Source: Edolisoma coerulescens (taxonomy: Eukaryota > Chordata > Aves > Passeriformes > Campephagidae). From it: DNA of 64,000 bases. Made by a program: the position numbers and the translations under genes. The stretch covers positions 1-64,000 of the forward strand of contig VWZW01006258.1 in assembly GCA_013397115.1 (NCBI GenBank). The letters are read 5' to 3'. Below the pieces are notes generated by a model. It did not search any database. It saw only the letters and a program-made list of their open reading frames with translations, and was not told the DNA's origin. This document shows, piece by piece, positions 31,079 through 44,300 of the stretch (the first letter of the stretch is position 1; each line of letters starts with the position of its first letter).

Positions 31079-33389
31079 TAGCTCATGAGACATGCACCAA
31101 GGACTGAAGGAGAAGGACTTGAGCATTTCTTAACACGAGTGTTCAGCTGTGATGCTCTCCAGAGGCTTTATGAGGCCCACAACAGCACATGAGGTGGGTC
31201 CTGGTTCTTCCAAAGCCTGAACTTCAAAGGACATTTTCCAGTCTGCCAGTGAGAAAACTGGAAGCACAGACAAACAGGATATAACAGACAGATTTTCTGA
31301 TTGGTTATATTTTGGGATCCCCTTGCCTGGCTCCAATCCTCAGAAATCAAAGAAAATGGTACCCAAAATGTATGGAGCTGTCCTGTCCAAAACCCAGGGA
31401 GCACAGCCCAGAGCAGCCTCTGGAGCCCTTTCCTTGTGTGTCCAGCATCCTGCTGAAGATGGAATGTGAGGAAGGTGCCCCAGGGGAGAACCAGCCACCC
31501 CACAGCCCTAAATAAATGCTGCCACATGTCTGTGTGTGCCCTGCCTGACTCCAGCTGCCAGCCTCAGCTCTCACTCTGCCTTTGTCTGTGCACAGCAGGA
31601 GCCTCCTCCCCCTGCAGGGATTTATGGCCTGCACACAGCCACCTCTTAACCCAGCTTTGTGCTGCTGAATGGGCAGAAAACGGGCCACCATGAGCTGCCA
31701 GGCAGCCTGCCAGCCCTCACCTCTCCACCTCTTGCACTTTTCTCTGAATTCACCTTCATTTTCTGCCTCTCAGCCCCTTCAGAGAAACTGGGCTGGTGGC
31801 AATTGCAATTGATCCCCTCTCTGTAGGAGGAATGGCCACTGTTTTACTCTTGTCCACTGAGCCCATCTTCCTGATGGCTGTTGGCAGCCCTATTAAGAGA
31901 TATAAGGGGATACCAGCGGTGGTTCACACCCCACAGGCAATGTAAAGCTAGTGAGTCTGTCTGGAGAAGGACTCAGCTGTGTGAGCGTGGCTGTTGCAGC
32001 TGGATTAATCAAACCCACCATTAACCCCTTCCTGGGGCACTCAGGTTCCCTGCCAGCCCCACAGCACAGGCCCCCACTGGCATGTTCCTCTGATTGAGCA
32101 AATGCTCCAGCTCCTTAGTTTGCTCAGCCTCAGATCGATGAGTGCAGGAGGCTCCAATCAATTCCACTTTACCGCTCGCTATTGAGTTCAGATCCATGCT
32201 CTCCCAGCTGGTCCTGCTTCCTTTGTTCACTCAGAAGAGGGATTCAGGCATTTTATCCCAGCTGGACACTGCTTTGCCCTTGCAGGGTCAAACCCTTTGA
32301 TAGGAGCAAATAAAACCCCACGGAGGGCCAGAAATGAAGGGACAGAATTTGTGCTATGGTTGAAGCCCCAAGAGCATCCACCTGGCTGGCAGAGTTGGAA
32401 GTGGATGGCTGGATGAGGCCATGCAATTTGCATGATATAATAGAGCTGTTGCCAGCAAGCCAGCATCTGTCATGAGGTTCTGCTGCCATGATCCTTGTTT
32501 TGCTGCAGGAAAGCTCCCGTGTCTCAGTTCCCCTGTCCCCATGGGAGCTGAGTGGGGAAAATTCAGCTCTCTGGGACTTGAGCCCACACAAAATGATCTT
32601 GCAGAAAAAAAAAAGAACGTCAAAGAGTTTACATAACGACTCTTTAGAAACTTCCCTCAAACCTGGCATTTGTCAGTGAAAGAAGTGTTTCTTACCCTCT
32701 GGGTGTCAGTCCTACAGTCATTCTTCTCTCATCTCTTGTCACCCAGCTTTCTCACTGGCCTGTCTCCAGGGTGCTGCACCTGAACATGTGGAAATGAAGT
32801 TCCCCACGGCTCTCCACACCTCGTCAAAGTGTAAATGAAATAACGGATCACACCACGGAGCAGTTGTGACGCTCAGGGTTGTGATGTGCAGAGGGCTGTC
32901 AGCGCCAAGGGCAGAGGCAGAGACCAGGCTCGGCATGGCTGAGGCGATGACCGATGGATCTGGCTCCAAGCTGGCAGATGTCTTTCAGCAAGTTGTTATC
33001 TCTTCTTTTGGTCAATTAGCATTGCCTCAATTATACTATCAACTGCATAATGATTTTTTTTTTACAGAAAGGTTGGGGAGCTGCGAAAAGTGCCTGCAGA
33101 AATTTGCTCCATTCGGTAAAGACACATGCTTTGGGCATATCCTGCCCAGGCTTTGATGGTCTCCTGGTGCAAATGCGTAGCAACACTTCCCCTGGACATG
33201 ATCCCTGCCTCTAAAAATTCACAAGGCTCCTTGTGCCAGTCTTTGCTTTTAATAAGTATTCATGGATTTTTTTCTGTGGATTTGTCTGGTCTTGTTCCTA
33301 AACCATGTAGCATCTGCAGCAGCCCCTGGCAGGGAGGGCTGCTGTGTGCTGAGTCTCCTCCTTGTGTTATCCCTGTTATTTCAGCCTCT
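31079..33389. other. Intergenic, nothing recognised
   Basis: Ordinary composition, no exon with family resemblance on either strand. Confidence 0.5.
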
Positions 33390-34190
33390 CCCACCTCCCC
33401 CAGCTGTGCAGATCTCTGCTCTGTGACCCCAGCTGTCTCTTTGCTGTGCCAAAGAGGCCTTGTCCTTCACGGACCCCATGTGCAGAGATCCTGGATCATC
33501 CTGTTGCCCTTCTCTGCACATTTTCCAGCTCTGCTGTATCCCTGGGATATGGGGACCAGGAATGCAGATTGGGACTGGCTAGGGAATAGTGGCACCTCTG
33601 ATTTCATCTCTCCTTTTTCCTGACCCTTCCTATCAGCTTGACAGAGAGTCTTTGAGGTTTTGACCTCTGCTGAGTGCTAAGGGGACAAGTTTCACAGGCT
33701 GTCAGAGCTCCCAGTCTCAGAGCCCATCACTTTAGACAAGAGCCCGGGCTTGGTTTCCCCATGTGTGTCACTTCCCTAACACTGGCTTTTGTCTCATTTT
33801 ATTGCCAAGTTGCTCAGCCTCTCAAGGCCCTCCTGTAATTCTTAGCATGCATCCACAATTTCCAGAATAAGTCAGTATTATTGCAGATTTTGCCGTTGAC
33901 CTCATCTTGAACAAAGATCTGTGTGTGGAAATGCAGGGACCTCTGCTGGATCATCCTCAGGGGCCTGCTGGCTTTTTCCAAGGAAGTCACTAGCTTTGGA
34001 AAAGAGAAATTCACTGCAAGAGAGCTCTGTCAGCTCTTCCCCAATATGTCATATTTATCCATCTGTCCCCTAACGATGCCAGTTTCCTCCTCCGTATGCA
34101 AATTTTTGTTCATTTGCAGAGAACAGATGTGTCATTTATCAGTCTGGGACTCCCTGGCTGCCTCCCAGGAAGCATTTTTGGTGTCATAGT
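33390..34190 (-). repeat. Possible ancient CR1/L3-type LINE remnant
   Basis: Phrases such as TGCTCAGCCTCTCAAGGCCC, CTCCTGTAATTCTTAGCATG and AGTATTATTGCAGATTTTGCC, and GTTGCCCTTCTCTGCACATT, resemble the reverse strand of old CR1-like elements. Strongly diverged, edges guessed. Confidence 0.4.
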
Positions 34191-37100
34191 TGCCACCTTC
34201 CAGTCCTCATGTCCCCTGCTGTACCCAGACCCCGGGGAAGGTTTGGGTGTCACCCAGCAGATGTGACACCCTCCTGGTCCCTGCTGTGCTGCACAATGGG
34301 GTGTATATGGGTTGCTCCCGGGGAGGAAAGGAGCAGGAGTCACCACAGGCATTTCAAAGCTCCTGCAAATGGCTTTTATTTGAAGCTGTGGAAGAAGTAC
34401 CTGGAGATTCGAGGAGCTGCAGGCTTCCCTTCGAGCCAGGGGAGATGCTGGCGTCAGAGGAAAGAGCCGACCCAGCACCTGATTAAGGTGACACGTTGCA
34501 AGAGTCAGATTCAGCCCCCACGTTACCTGGGGGTGAGTCACCAGGGAGTGTGCAGGGGCAGAGACCTTCTCCTCTGAGTCACCGGAAGCTGCTGCCTGGG
34601 GGACGCTGGGCTGTGTCCGCACCACCCAAGGTTAAACTGGAGGGGAAGGTTTACCAGAAAGATGTGGCACAATCCCTCCTCAGCCCAGGGAAGGTCCTGT
34701 GTCCTGTTCTTGGCCCAGCTGCCAAACAGGGCTCTTGTCTCCAGCTGGGGGTGAGCACCAGGAGCACTTAGGGTGGCCGAAGCAGCTCCTCAGGCCCCGG
34801 AGGATGGATGAGGGCTGAGGATGCACACAGCTCTCTGCTGGGCTGGCAGGAGCCCGGAAGACATTGCCTGGCTTTTTCTTCCTGGTGCATGTGACCTGTC
34901 TAGATTTACCCAGGCAAGCAGCTCCTTCGGTGAGAGGAAGGGCGATGCTGTGAGCACCAGCCTGGAGATCTCAGCAAAGAGCTCCTGGACCCTTCAGAGG
35001 CAGAGAAGAGGGTGGGAGCAGAGATTCCAGTGCAGAGGACCAGCCCTGCATCCTTGCACACAACTGCAGAAAGCTCTTCTGCCTCCCCTATTCCCGCGGT
35101 CCCTCGGAGTGAACCACAAATCACTTCTGCACAGCCATGGGTTGTTCTCTTCCTATTGGAGGACTGTGTGTGAAAGGCTTCATCACCATCATTCCCTCCC
35201 TCCTGGGGGCTCCATGGGCTGTGGGCACTGCCAGCAGCAGGCAGCCCCCAGGGCTGCACATCCTACCTGGGGATGCTTCCCACTGCGGCTGCATGAGAGA
35301 GAAGCTAAAATGTGAAGTCTGACACGCAAGTGGTGCAGCGTGTGCTCCCTGATCCTCTCCCATCTGTCAGTCCTGCCCTGCATTCCCTGCCAGTCCCTAC
35401 ACCCACGACACTGCATGACAGCCATCTGTCACGGTGAGCCGCGGTGACTTGCAGGCAGAGCGGCATCACGGTCACCGTTGTGGTATCGGGGTCAGTCTCT
35501 ACAGCGCAGGCATCAAAGCCGGGTCCCAGCATGCATCAGATACGGAGCATGTAAACAGTTGGAGCAGCACCAGCTGCAGCACGAGCTGCAGACAGAGCCT
35601 GCCTTTGGCGGTGGGAATGTAGAAATCTGCCACTGCTCCTCCAAACCGGAACTGAACCACTGCGAACAGAGGGATGTCACCAGCATCTCATCATGACTGC
35701 AGAAAAAAAAAGAGCAGCCTGTGCCGGTGCCAAGCCATGCAGGTGGTAAGGAGATCATTTGGTCTCCTTCTGGAGGCCCCTTAAAGCCCCCCAAGCACAA
35801 AGGAGTCTCCCAAGGGGGCTCTCACCTCAGCTGTGTTCTCTTCACCTGCTGCTTGTGTTGCTGCCTGGGTGGTTCGGCCAGGGGGAAGCCAACATCCAGG
35901 GGAAGCTCAAATCTAAGGGCTCAGGTGCATCCAGGGATTTTGATGCCCCTCAAAGCTCTGCTGAAGCCTGAGGTGAGAAGGTGATGCCTCAGGAGCACAG
36001 ATCAGAGAACAGGGCTACATTGGGCCAGTCTGGAAGAGAAGCAGGCCCAACAAATGGTGAGGAAGTGCTGGAGTCCTACATGGGTGTGGACCACAGACCT
36101 TTGTCAAATCCCAGCATGGCCCCAGCATAGCTGCCTCTCCAAGGAGGGAGCGATGTGAGGGATGTGCCAGAACTGGATGGGAAGGAAGAGCCTCTGCAAT
36201 TCCTCTAGTATGGTAGTATTTAAAAATACCAAACACCATTACAAGCTTGATCCCTCCTCGATTCCCTCTCTGAGCGTGTGTTTTCCAGGCCTGAGGACTT
36301 AACAAGAGCCATCTCCAACAGCTGTTGCTGAACATCCCCCTTGGTTACCGACAGAGGGTGGAACTGCTTTCAATCTCAAGTGCCATTAGCCCTGCTTCCT
36401 TCCAAATGCTGGACAGGCAGATTCATTGAGAATCTCTGTCTTTTCTGCATTTTAATAAGTCTCATCATCTCCATCTGCCGGGAGTGAGGTCTGCTGCTAG
36501 ACCTCAAACACTTCCTAGTGATCACTTTGTTTCTCGCAGATGCTTTTTCTCCTGATGCCTTTTGCATCTTGCAATCCCTATGCTTTGAAATTTCCAGTGT
36601 TGTTTTCTGGGTTCCATGTTTTCTTCTTCCCGTAGAGGAAGCTCCCTTGGTGTCTGGTTGGACCTGGGGAATCTGGATGGGTTTCTCAAGCAGGAGTGTG
36701 CTCAATGAATCAGCAAATCTGGGACTCAGTGGGCTCCCTGGGCACATGGTGGGTATGTACCGTGCCAGGCTGGCACAGGAGGCTCAGTTCCTTGGCAGCC
36801 CCATCCTCACTCTCCTCCTGCACAGGGCTGGTAGGAAGGAGGTCAGCACAAGAAACTTCTCTCCCCAGCTAGGCACCCTGGCAGCTACATCCGAGCACCT
36901 GTCCCCCCACTGTGCAGGACCATGGCTCATGGTGTGAGGACATGCAGGAACCCATTGTGGCATCTGTCCCTGGTCACTGGATGCCTCTGCACAGCTTCAC
37001 CTCTGTGGGGGTCCTGCTTTTGGAGCATCCTGTCTCTCGCCCTTTTCTTTCTTCATGGCCTTCAGGGGATTCAGCCTGTGAGCCTGGAAGCAGGTTTGGG

Positions 37101-37596
37101 TGAAGGTGTGTATTTAGGAAGGGATATGAAGGATTTGGGGGCATAGGTCTGGAGGCAGGGCTGCTGGGGCATTGGAGGGTATAGGGAAGCAGTCTTGGTG
37201 GTGGGTGAGCCGAGGGGTGGTGGCTGGTGATGGCTGTGTGTCCTGTGTGTCCAGGGGGAACAGTCAGAATGCGTGTTAGCGTGCTCTTTGCTACTGCAAC
37301 GGCCTTGGGCTCTGCTGCCATGCTCCAACACACTGCTCCCAGTGCCACATTCCCGCTGCATCTCAGGGGATGTCCTCCAGCTCGTGTGCTGGGGATCAGC
37401 CCTGCATGCTCGCCCCAATGTCTCTGCACATCCAGCTTGAACTCAATCTTCTTCCCAAGCACTTCCCTGCCTTGTCCCTGCTCGGCCCTTCCTGCAGTGT
37501 TTCTCGTAGGGGTCAACAGCGCCAGCCTTGTGTTTCAGTGTCTCTCTGGAGCGAACTGCTCCCACCAAATACCTCCCAGGCAGCGGGTTTGTACCG
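34191..37596. other. Intergenic upstream of SHF
   Basis: No gene or clear repeat. Frames up to about 180 codons occur on both strands without recognisable motifs. Confidence 0.5.
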
Positions 37597-37660
37597 AGGA
37601 GTTGGACTCGATGACACTCGTGGGATCCTTCCATCTCAGGACATTCTGTGATCCCATGAG
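37597..37660 (+). repeat. CR1 LINE tail just upstream of SHF
   Basis: GGAGTTGGACTCGATGACAC then GGGATCCTTCCATCTCAGGAC and ATTCTGTGATCCCATGAG: the terminal bases of a CR1. It abuts the SHF CpG island. Confidence 0.8.
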
Positions 37661-37851
37661 GGACCCTTTATCGCCCCTGCCTCGCCGGCTGCCCTTGCCC
37701 TGGTGCCGGAGGACGCTCCGGTGGGCCTGGGGATCGGGCCCGAGACCGGCGGGAGCGAGCCGAGAGCCCGCAGCCGCCTGAGCGCGAGAGGCAGCCCGGA
37801 GCGCCGGAGAGGGCCGGGGAGAGCCGCGCCAGGCGCGGCGGAAGGCGGCGG

Positions 37852-38031
37852 NNNNNNNNNNNNNNNNNNNNNNNNNNNNNNNNNNNNNNNNNNNNNNNNN
37901 NNNNNNNNNNNNNNNNNNNNNNNNNNNNNNNNNNNNNNNNNNNNNNNNNNNNNNNNNNNNNNNNNNNNNNNNNNNNNNNNNNNNNNNNNNNNNNNNNNNN
38001 NNNNNNNNNNNNNNNNNNNNNNNNNNNNNNN
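37852..38031. other. Assembly gap (180 N) in SHF exon 1
   Basis: The gap removes the likely start codon and first residues of SHF. No in-frame ATG for the exon-1 reading frame is visible on the left side. Confidence 1.
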
Positions 38032-38032
38032 G

Positions 38033-38305
38033 CCCGGGGGCGCGGCCGAGCCGCTGGCCGCCGCCCAGCCCGACATCGTGGCGGCCTACCGGCTGCAGAA
38101 GGAGCGCGACTTCGAGGACCCCTACAGCGGCCCGCCGCCCGTCGCCGCCCCCGACGGGCCCCGCTACGTCTCGCCCAAGCACCGGCTCATCAAGGTGGAG
38201 GCGGTGGAAAAGGTGCCAGCCAGCCCCCCGCCGCCGCCGCTGGTGCCCGCTCCCCCCAGCTCGCCCCCGGCCGGCCCCGAGCCGCCCGACGAGCCGCCGC
38301 AGGAG
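38033..38305 (+). CDS. SHF: SHF exon 1 (part after gap)
   Basis: GGAAEPLAAAQPDIVAAYRL continues to FEDPYSGPPPVAAPDGPRYV and SPKHRLIKVEAVEKVPASPP, then a Pro-rich stretch, ending GAG|GTGAGT in phase 0. Confidence 0.93.
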
Positions 38306-41300
38306 GTGAGTGACCGGGCACGGGGCTCCGCTGCTCTCCCCGCGGTATCCCGGCACTTGGGATGCGCCGAGTGACCGCGCCAGACCCTCGGCCCCTGCCG
38401 TGACGAGCAGGACCAGGACCCCAGGGGCAGGTGGAGCCTGAGCGCCTCGGTCACGGAGATGCCCTCGGTGGTCCCGTCAGACCGTTGGCATCCCCAGTAA
38501 GGAGCCGGGTTAGGATCCTCGAGCACCGAGGGGGGGGCACGGCCAGGCTCCACGGGGCTCTCGTGTCGCCTCCCCCCCGTGCCCCGGCAGCACCGACATG
38601 CCGGGCACACGTCAGCGGGAACGGGGGCGGCCCCTGCTTCCCCTCCGGCTCCCGCGGGAGGCAGGTATGATCCCCAGCGGCAAGCGCGCTCGCAGAAGAG
38701 TACAGGACCGTCTGCGGTGCCCTCCGACGCTGGGGCCGGTGACCCTGGGCCCCCCACTGCTCCGTGCCCGGCGCACCTCTCTCTGCCCGCTTGCCCGGGC
38801 TGCCCGTGCCAGCGGCGGCGGCCGGACGCCCAGAGATGCCGTGCTGCTTTGTCAGGGAGCCTCAGCGCCTCTTTGTCTGCTGCCCCCCCGCCGGCTTCTT
38901 CAGGGTGAGAGCGGAGCCTGGCGCTGCCGGTGCTGGCAGGGAGGCGAGAAACATCCCCGGTGAGAGGTAGGAGCTGGGCAGAAGCTCCCCATGGGGAGAC
39001 GGGCTCTGAGTGGCACAAAGACCTGGTGGAGGATAAACCTAACCGGGACTGCGGCCGTTGGTGCCGGGCCTGACTCTTGGCGGAGAGGCTGATGCGGGGA
39101 CTGCGCAAATAAAGGCAGGAGGGGGTAATTAGTGCCCGCTAGCGCTGCCACCTGCAAGACAGGGCTTGTCAGGCGAACTCGACGGGATTGCAGATCTGAC
39201 TGGCGGAGGGAGTCGTGGATACAGTCAGTGATCCCATCCGTGGTCCTGGGACTGCCGGGCAGCACAATGAAACGAGCACCGGGAAAAATCTGCTAGAGAA
39301 TGTTTTAAGCAGGTAGAAAAACTTGTTGTGGTGGATCTTAGGAAGTTGCTTGTACTGACTGATTGCTTTTGGGAGATTTCCAGAGTGGCCCAGCAGAGCT
39401 CCCCTTTTGAGCTGAGTAAACCAGCTGCTGCAGGCAGCACAGGAGGATGAGGAGGGGGGCATTGGTAGCAGGGACCAGAGGTGCCACCATGGTGCTGTGG
39501 TTTGCTGAGGCAGTCTGGATGGCTTTTCCTCTGGAACACGCGTTGCGGGATCGGAGCAGGAGCGCGTGGACTCAGACTGTGATGTGCAAAGGGCTGAGCG
39601 AGAGTTGTGGGAAGCAGGGACTGCTGACAGATACAGCCAGGCTGTTTGGGGGTCCGCAGGCTGGGGAGAATCTAAGAAGTTTAGAGAAAAGTCAGAAGCT
39701 GGAATACATTTGGGGAAACTGTGCTAACAGCACTAGGCTGAAGAAGACCCTTCATTTATCCAAGACAGGTGGTGATTAGATTACTGCTAGTCTCCTGTGT
39801 ACTACTGTAGGGAGGAGGCTTCTAATTCTTTAGGGCTGTGGTACATGATGGACGCAGACAGAGCTCCAGAGCCTGGGTGAAACCAGGGTAAAAGTGGAAG
39901 TATTTGATAGTGCTTGCAGCTGTCCATTAATACAGTTTTCCCGGAGGAGCCAGGGAGCATCCACCATGTGGAGCAACTCTGTTGGGCTGAAATGCCCTTT
40001 GCAGCTCTCATCTGCTGGCCTTGGCACTGGGCTGAGCAGTGGGTTCCCCAGCTGCTCTGACATCATGGTGGCACTTCCTGGAGGTGGTACAGGAGGATGG
40101 AAGTGCCTGCTGGGGGGTTACTGCTGCTTGTGACCCTTGCTTTTGGTGATGTCAAGCTGTCCTGGAACACGGAAGGGATGCTGGAGCTGGGCTGGAGCCT
40201 CTGCTGAGATTATGGTTGTGCAGGGGGCTCAGTGCTCACACACTTAGGAAGAGGCTGTGGGCACTGTTCCCTACCTGCTGCAGGGACTGGGACTGCAGAC
40301 TCCTTGGGTTGTGTTGATGCTGGGGATAAAGGAGAAGTACAATTCTGTGTACAGACAAAGCTGCTGGAGCAGAGAGGGTTTTTGTTAATGATTGATGGGG
40401 AAAATAATTCTTAATAAAATGTGCAGCCCTTCCAAGTGGGGAACGATGAGGATGGAGAGAAGTGGAAAGAGCGGTCACTGGTTCCTGATTGTGTGGTTTG
40501 GCTGAGACCATGTGGTTTGTTGTGGCTGGGGGCTGACTATGTTCCCTGGGAGCCCTGTGCCTGCTGTAGCTGTCCTATCAGTTCTGGAGAATGAAATGGG
40601 CAGGAACATCTTGGCACAGGAATCCTTCCTGCCTGGGCCGCACGATGCTTTGCGGCTGTAGCATGAGCCATCACATCTTTGTGCCTTCTGTAGGATCTGA
40701 AGCATCCTGTGGGGATGTGTTAGAGTGAGCTCTGCAGTGCTGCTTTCCAAACTCTGCTGGAAATGGTGTGGACAGCACAGGTCCTCCTTGGTCTACTTGG
40801 TCTGCCAGGCCTTTCCCTACAGCAGTGGACAATGGACTGTGTGGTTCACCTGAGCCAGGTGGATACCCTGGAGATGTCTTCCCTGCTGTGTTTGGATTAG
40901 GCACAAGGAGCAATGCCACTGGGATGCAGTGGGGAGAGATGCGATGAGGGACCTTCTGCTGCCTGCACCCAGGGTGTGCTTGAGGATGGGCTTGGGGATC
41001 TGTCTGAGGACATCTTTGTCCTGTGCCCACCAGGACCAGTTGCTGCTGTTCCTGCTGGGAGCGCAGGGTCAGTGCCGCAGGGTGTGGGAACGGCCGGTCA
41101 GGAAGCTCTTGGGTGTGTGTCTTTCCTGTGAGAGCCTCCTCGAACTGAGTCATCTTACGCGATGCCGATGCTGTGCTATCCGTCCCGCTTGCCCTCCTCC
41201 TATGCCATGGGTGCAGCCCTAGGCTCTCTGCCTGGCCCAGCCGTGCCCCATGGGCTGTGGACCAGACCCTTCTTGGAGGGTCAGCGCTGTGTTTGTTTTT

Positions 41301-44300
41301 GGGTTTGGCTTCAGTGTCTGCCAAAAGCCAAGCTACCGGATGTGTAAAACTGGAGGAATTTTGCACCTGACAGAATGAAATGAGTTTGCTTGGTTTAACC
41401 AATTGTCTGAGGAGACCCCAAATGCACTTTATCTCCAGGGCGGGAAACTTGTTTTAAAGGTGGAGGATCTCCCCAGGAATCCTCTGCAAACCTCTGTGTA
41501 GAGTGGGACATCTTGTTGTGGCAGAAGGTGGTGGCAGGTAGAATGTTTCTGGGCAAGATGGGACAAAGAACCCCAGCTCTGCCCTGGGATTTTGGTGTCA
41601 GAACTGTGAATGCTCTTGAAGAGCTGTGATCTGTCACCTTCACTGGTGGGCAGCATAAAAGCTGTTTGACTGCGAGAACCCGGTGATGATCTGCTTCTTT
41701 GCATTAATTTTGTTCTGACTTTCTTTTTTTCCCCTTGTAGTTGTCATGGATAATAGAGCGAGACCAGCCTCAGTGCTGCAGCAGGGATCTGGGTGTGCAT
41801 TGCCATGGCCGATAAACACGTGAAAAACACTCATGCTCAAGCAGGATATGTGTCCAGGTGCCAGTGGTGCTTGGCTGCTCCCTGAAGGACTGGTCTGCAC
41901 CAAGAGCTGCCCTGGGATGGTGGCTTTGCATGTCAGGCTTCTGCTTTGCACCCAAATTATTTTAAATCTAGCAAAGCTTGTGCTGTGTATGAGCAGGCAA
42001 TGCCTCCATAGCTGTGTGGTGGGATCAGCAGGTGGTGAGCAGCTCCCTCAGCAACATGGAACATGAGCAAAGCTTGGAAATACCTGGCCTTTGACCAAAG
42101 TGTGGGGGCTTAGGGCACCCCTGGGAGCTGCCCTGCCAGGGGCTGTGGCCCTCTCCTGCTCTGGGGAGCAGCAGTTTGCCCTGTGGCTGCTGCTGAGAGC
42201 CCTGCATGGCTCATCAAGTCCAGTACTCAGATTAGGAAATGTCAGAGATGCAGTTTCCTGAGCAGCTGTAATACGGCCCCATGTGCGAGGGCATTAGGAT
42301 GTGCCCAGTAATTGCATGATCCTGCTGTTTGCCCCATTCCTGGCACTGGCTCCAGCCTCCAGCCCCTCAGTCTTGGGGCTTGGCACATTCTTGCGTGCTT
42401 GCTTGTGAGGTTGTGATGCTCCTGGAAGCAGTATTTGCCTCCCCACCTTTTCCATGGCTCTCTGCTGTAGTATCTAACCATTTAAAAAACAAATGGATTT
42501 ATGTTCTCATCACCCTACAGTTGGGAGACCTTGCTTCTACGAAGTGGCATCCCTGAGGCAGTGGAGAAGCAAACTAGTGTGGCAAATTCCCCCCAAACTC
42601 AAGGAGCTCACCTCTAATCTGAGCCATTTGCCCTGGGTCCAAGCTGAGCCCAGAAAACCACGTCGTCTGCCAACAGAGCCCATCTGATCTCTGCTGAGTG
42701 CCTCTGCACCCTTCTGCAGGCAAAAAACCCAGTTTTAGGGGTCTTGACAGAGACCTGTTAGGATTCTTCACCATCCACTGCTTTCTAGACCTGGAGGCAT
42801 CTGAGTGGGGGGCACTCTGTGAGCCTGCTGGAGCTCGTGGGAAGCCAGACCTAAACACGAGGAAATACAGTTGGAAATAAGATTGGGCTTGATGATCTTG
42901 GAGGTCTTTTTCAACCTTAATGATTCTACGACAGTGACCACTGCATGCAGGGAAGCCTCTCGGCCCTGTCTGAAGCTGCTATGTGTGTATGGGGCAGAGG
43001 GAGGGTCCAGGACTGGGTCTGTGCCTGTCTAGGAAATGTGGTTCGTGGCAGGTTTAGATGTGGTCAGGTTGCGCTTGGGGCCAGAGGAACAGACAACTAA
43101 TCCCAGGAGGGTCAGCAAACTGCATTTCACAGCTCCCCAGTATGCTTGGAGCCATGAGAGCTCTGCACAGGGTGAGCATTGGACATGGTGCTGCCCATCC
43201 ACCCACCTTGCCTGTCGAGCTGGTGCATTTGTGTGTGTAGGGATGCTGCCGGCATGCCCATGCCTTCATTGTCACGAGCACGTGTGTGAAGATGCTGTTG
43301 CTGTCACAGGGCTGTGCTCTGCAGGTGTTGAGGTGCAGCAAGAGCCTCTGTGCAGCTTTTGAGGCATTGGAGAGGCCGTGGGATCTCCCGGCTGTTTGGA
43401 GCAGCTTCACTGAGATCTCGCAGGCAGGAGGTGGGAAGCAGGTCCTGGTTGACTAAGCAGCTGTGAAAGTCACCAGCGACTTGCATTTCCCCTGGGGAAT
43501 TTTGCCCTGGTGGTGGCAAGCAAAGGGCTGCAGACCCCTGGGCTCAGCACTGCCCCTTTGTGTCCCCAGTGCCTGACAGGCCCTGAGCAATGCCATGTCA
43601 CCCCTTGGATGATGGAGGTGAGAGCAGATTGCCTGTCTCCCACTGCAAAGGTGGGGGCTGGCTGCTCCTGCTGTCCTGTCCTGGCTTGCTGCCCCCTGCC
43701 TAGGGTGGAGCCAGTACTCTGGCACCGTCTGTCCTCTGCTGCCTTGCCGAGGGGTGAGAGCATCTGCAGCTCCTGTGTTTGAACCCCGTTCTGCTCCTCT
43801 GGGGTGGTTGGGATTTGGTCTGGGGATGATCAGCTTCTTGCTCATGCCCTGGCACGGAGGGACCAGGCTTGGAGAGCTGACCCAGTTCCCCATGCATCAG
43901 CTGCCCATGGAGCTGGGACATTTAGGGAGGAGGTGGTGAGCCAGGTGCGGAGAGCCTTGTGCCTCCTGTAGCTCATAGGGATGCCAAGTCTTGGGACTGC
44001 ATGGAGGTGTTTACAGTTCCAGTTCCTGTTCCCTTTTCCTGCTGGGTTTTGCTGTTACAGGCCATTGTTGGGCTTTTTGCACAGGAAGGAGGGAGACGGG
44101 TTTTGTTTTAAGCCAGTTATTGGAGCTGCAGAGGAATGTGTGAGCAGCCGTGGTCTCCGTGGCTGGCCAGGAGCAGGGGCAGCGTAGTGGTGAGGATAGA
44201 GCCTGGCACCAGGTGGGATTAGACAGCTGCCACACTGTGCTTGGGACGTTTGGTCCTTGCTGTGGGACATCTGCATAGCCCATGTTGTGGTAGCAAACCT

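Larger units (their letters stand above)
37680..38960 (+). promoter_or_regulatory. SHF: CpG island over SHF promoter/exon 1
   Basis: Dense CpG and GC from about 37680, through the N gap (37852-38031) and exon 1, to about 38960 in intron 1. Transcription very probably starts in or just before the gap; the exact start cannot be seen. Confidence 0.75.

Noticed and set aside
41720..41820. Strong acceptor (TTTTTTTCCCCTTGTAG) in SHF intron 1
   Set aside because: In SHF phase the following frame stops after about 25 codons and has no good donor; an alternative short SHF end is conceivable but unsupported.
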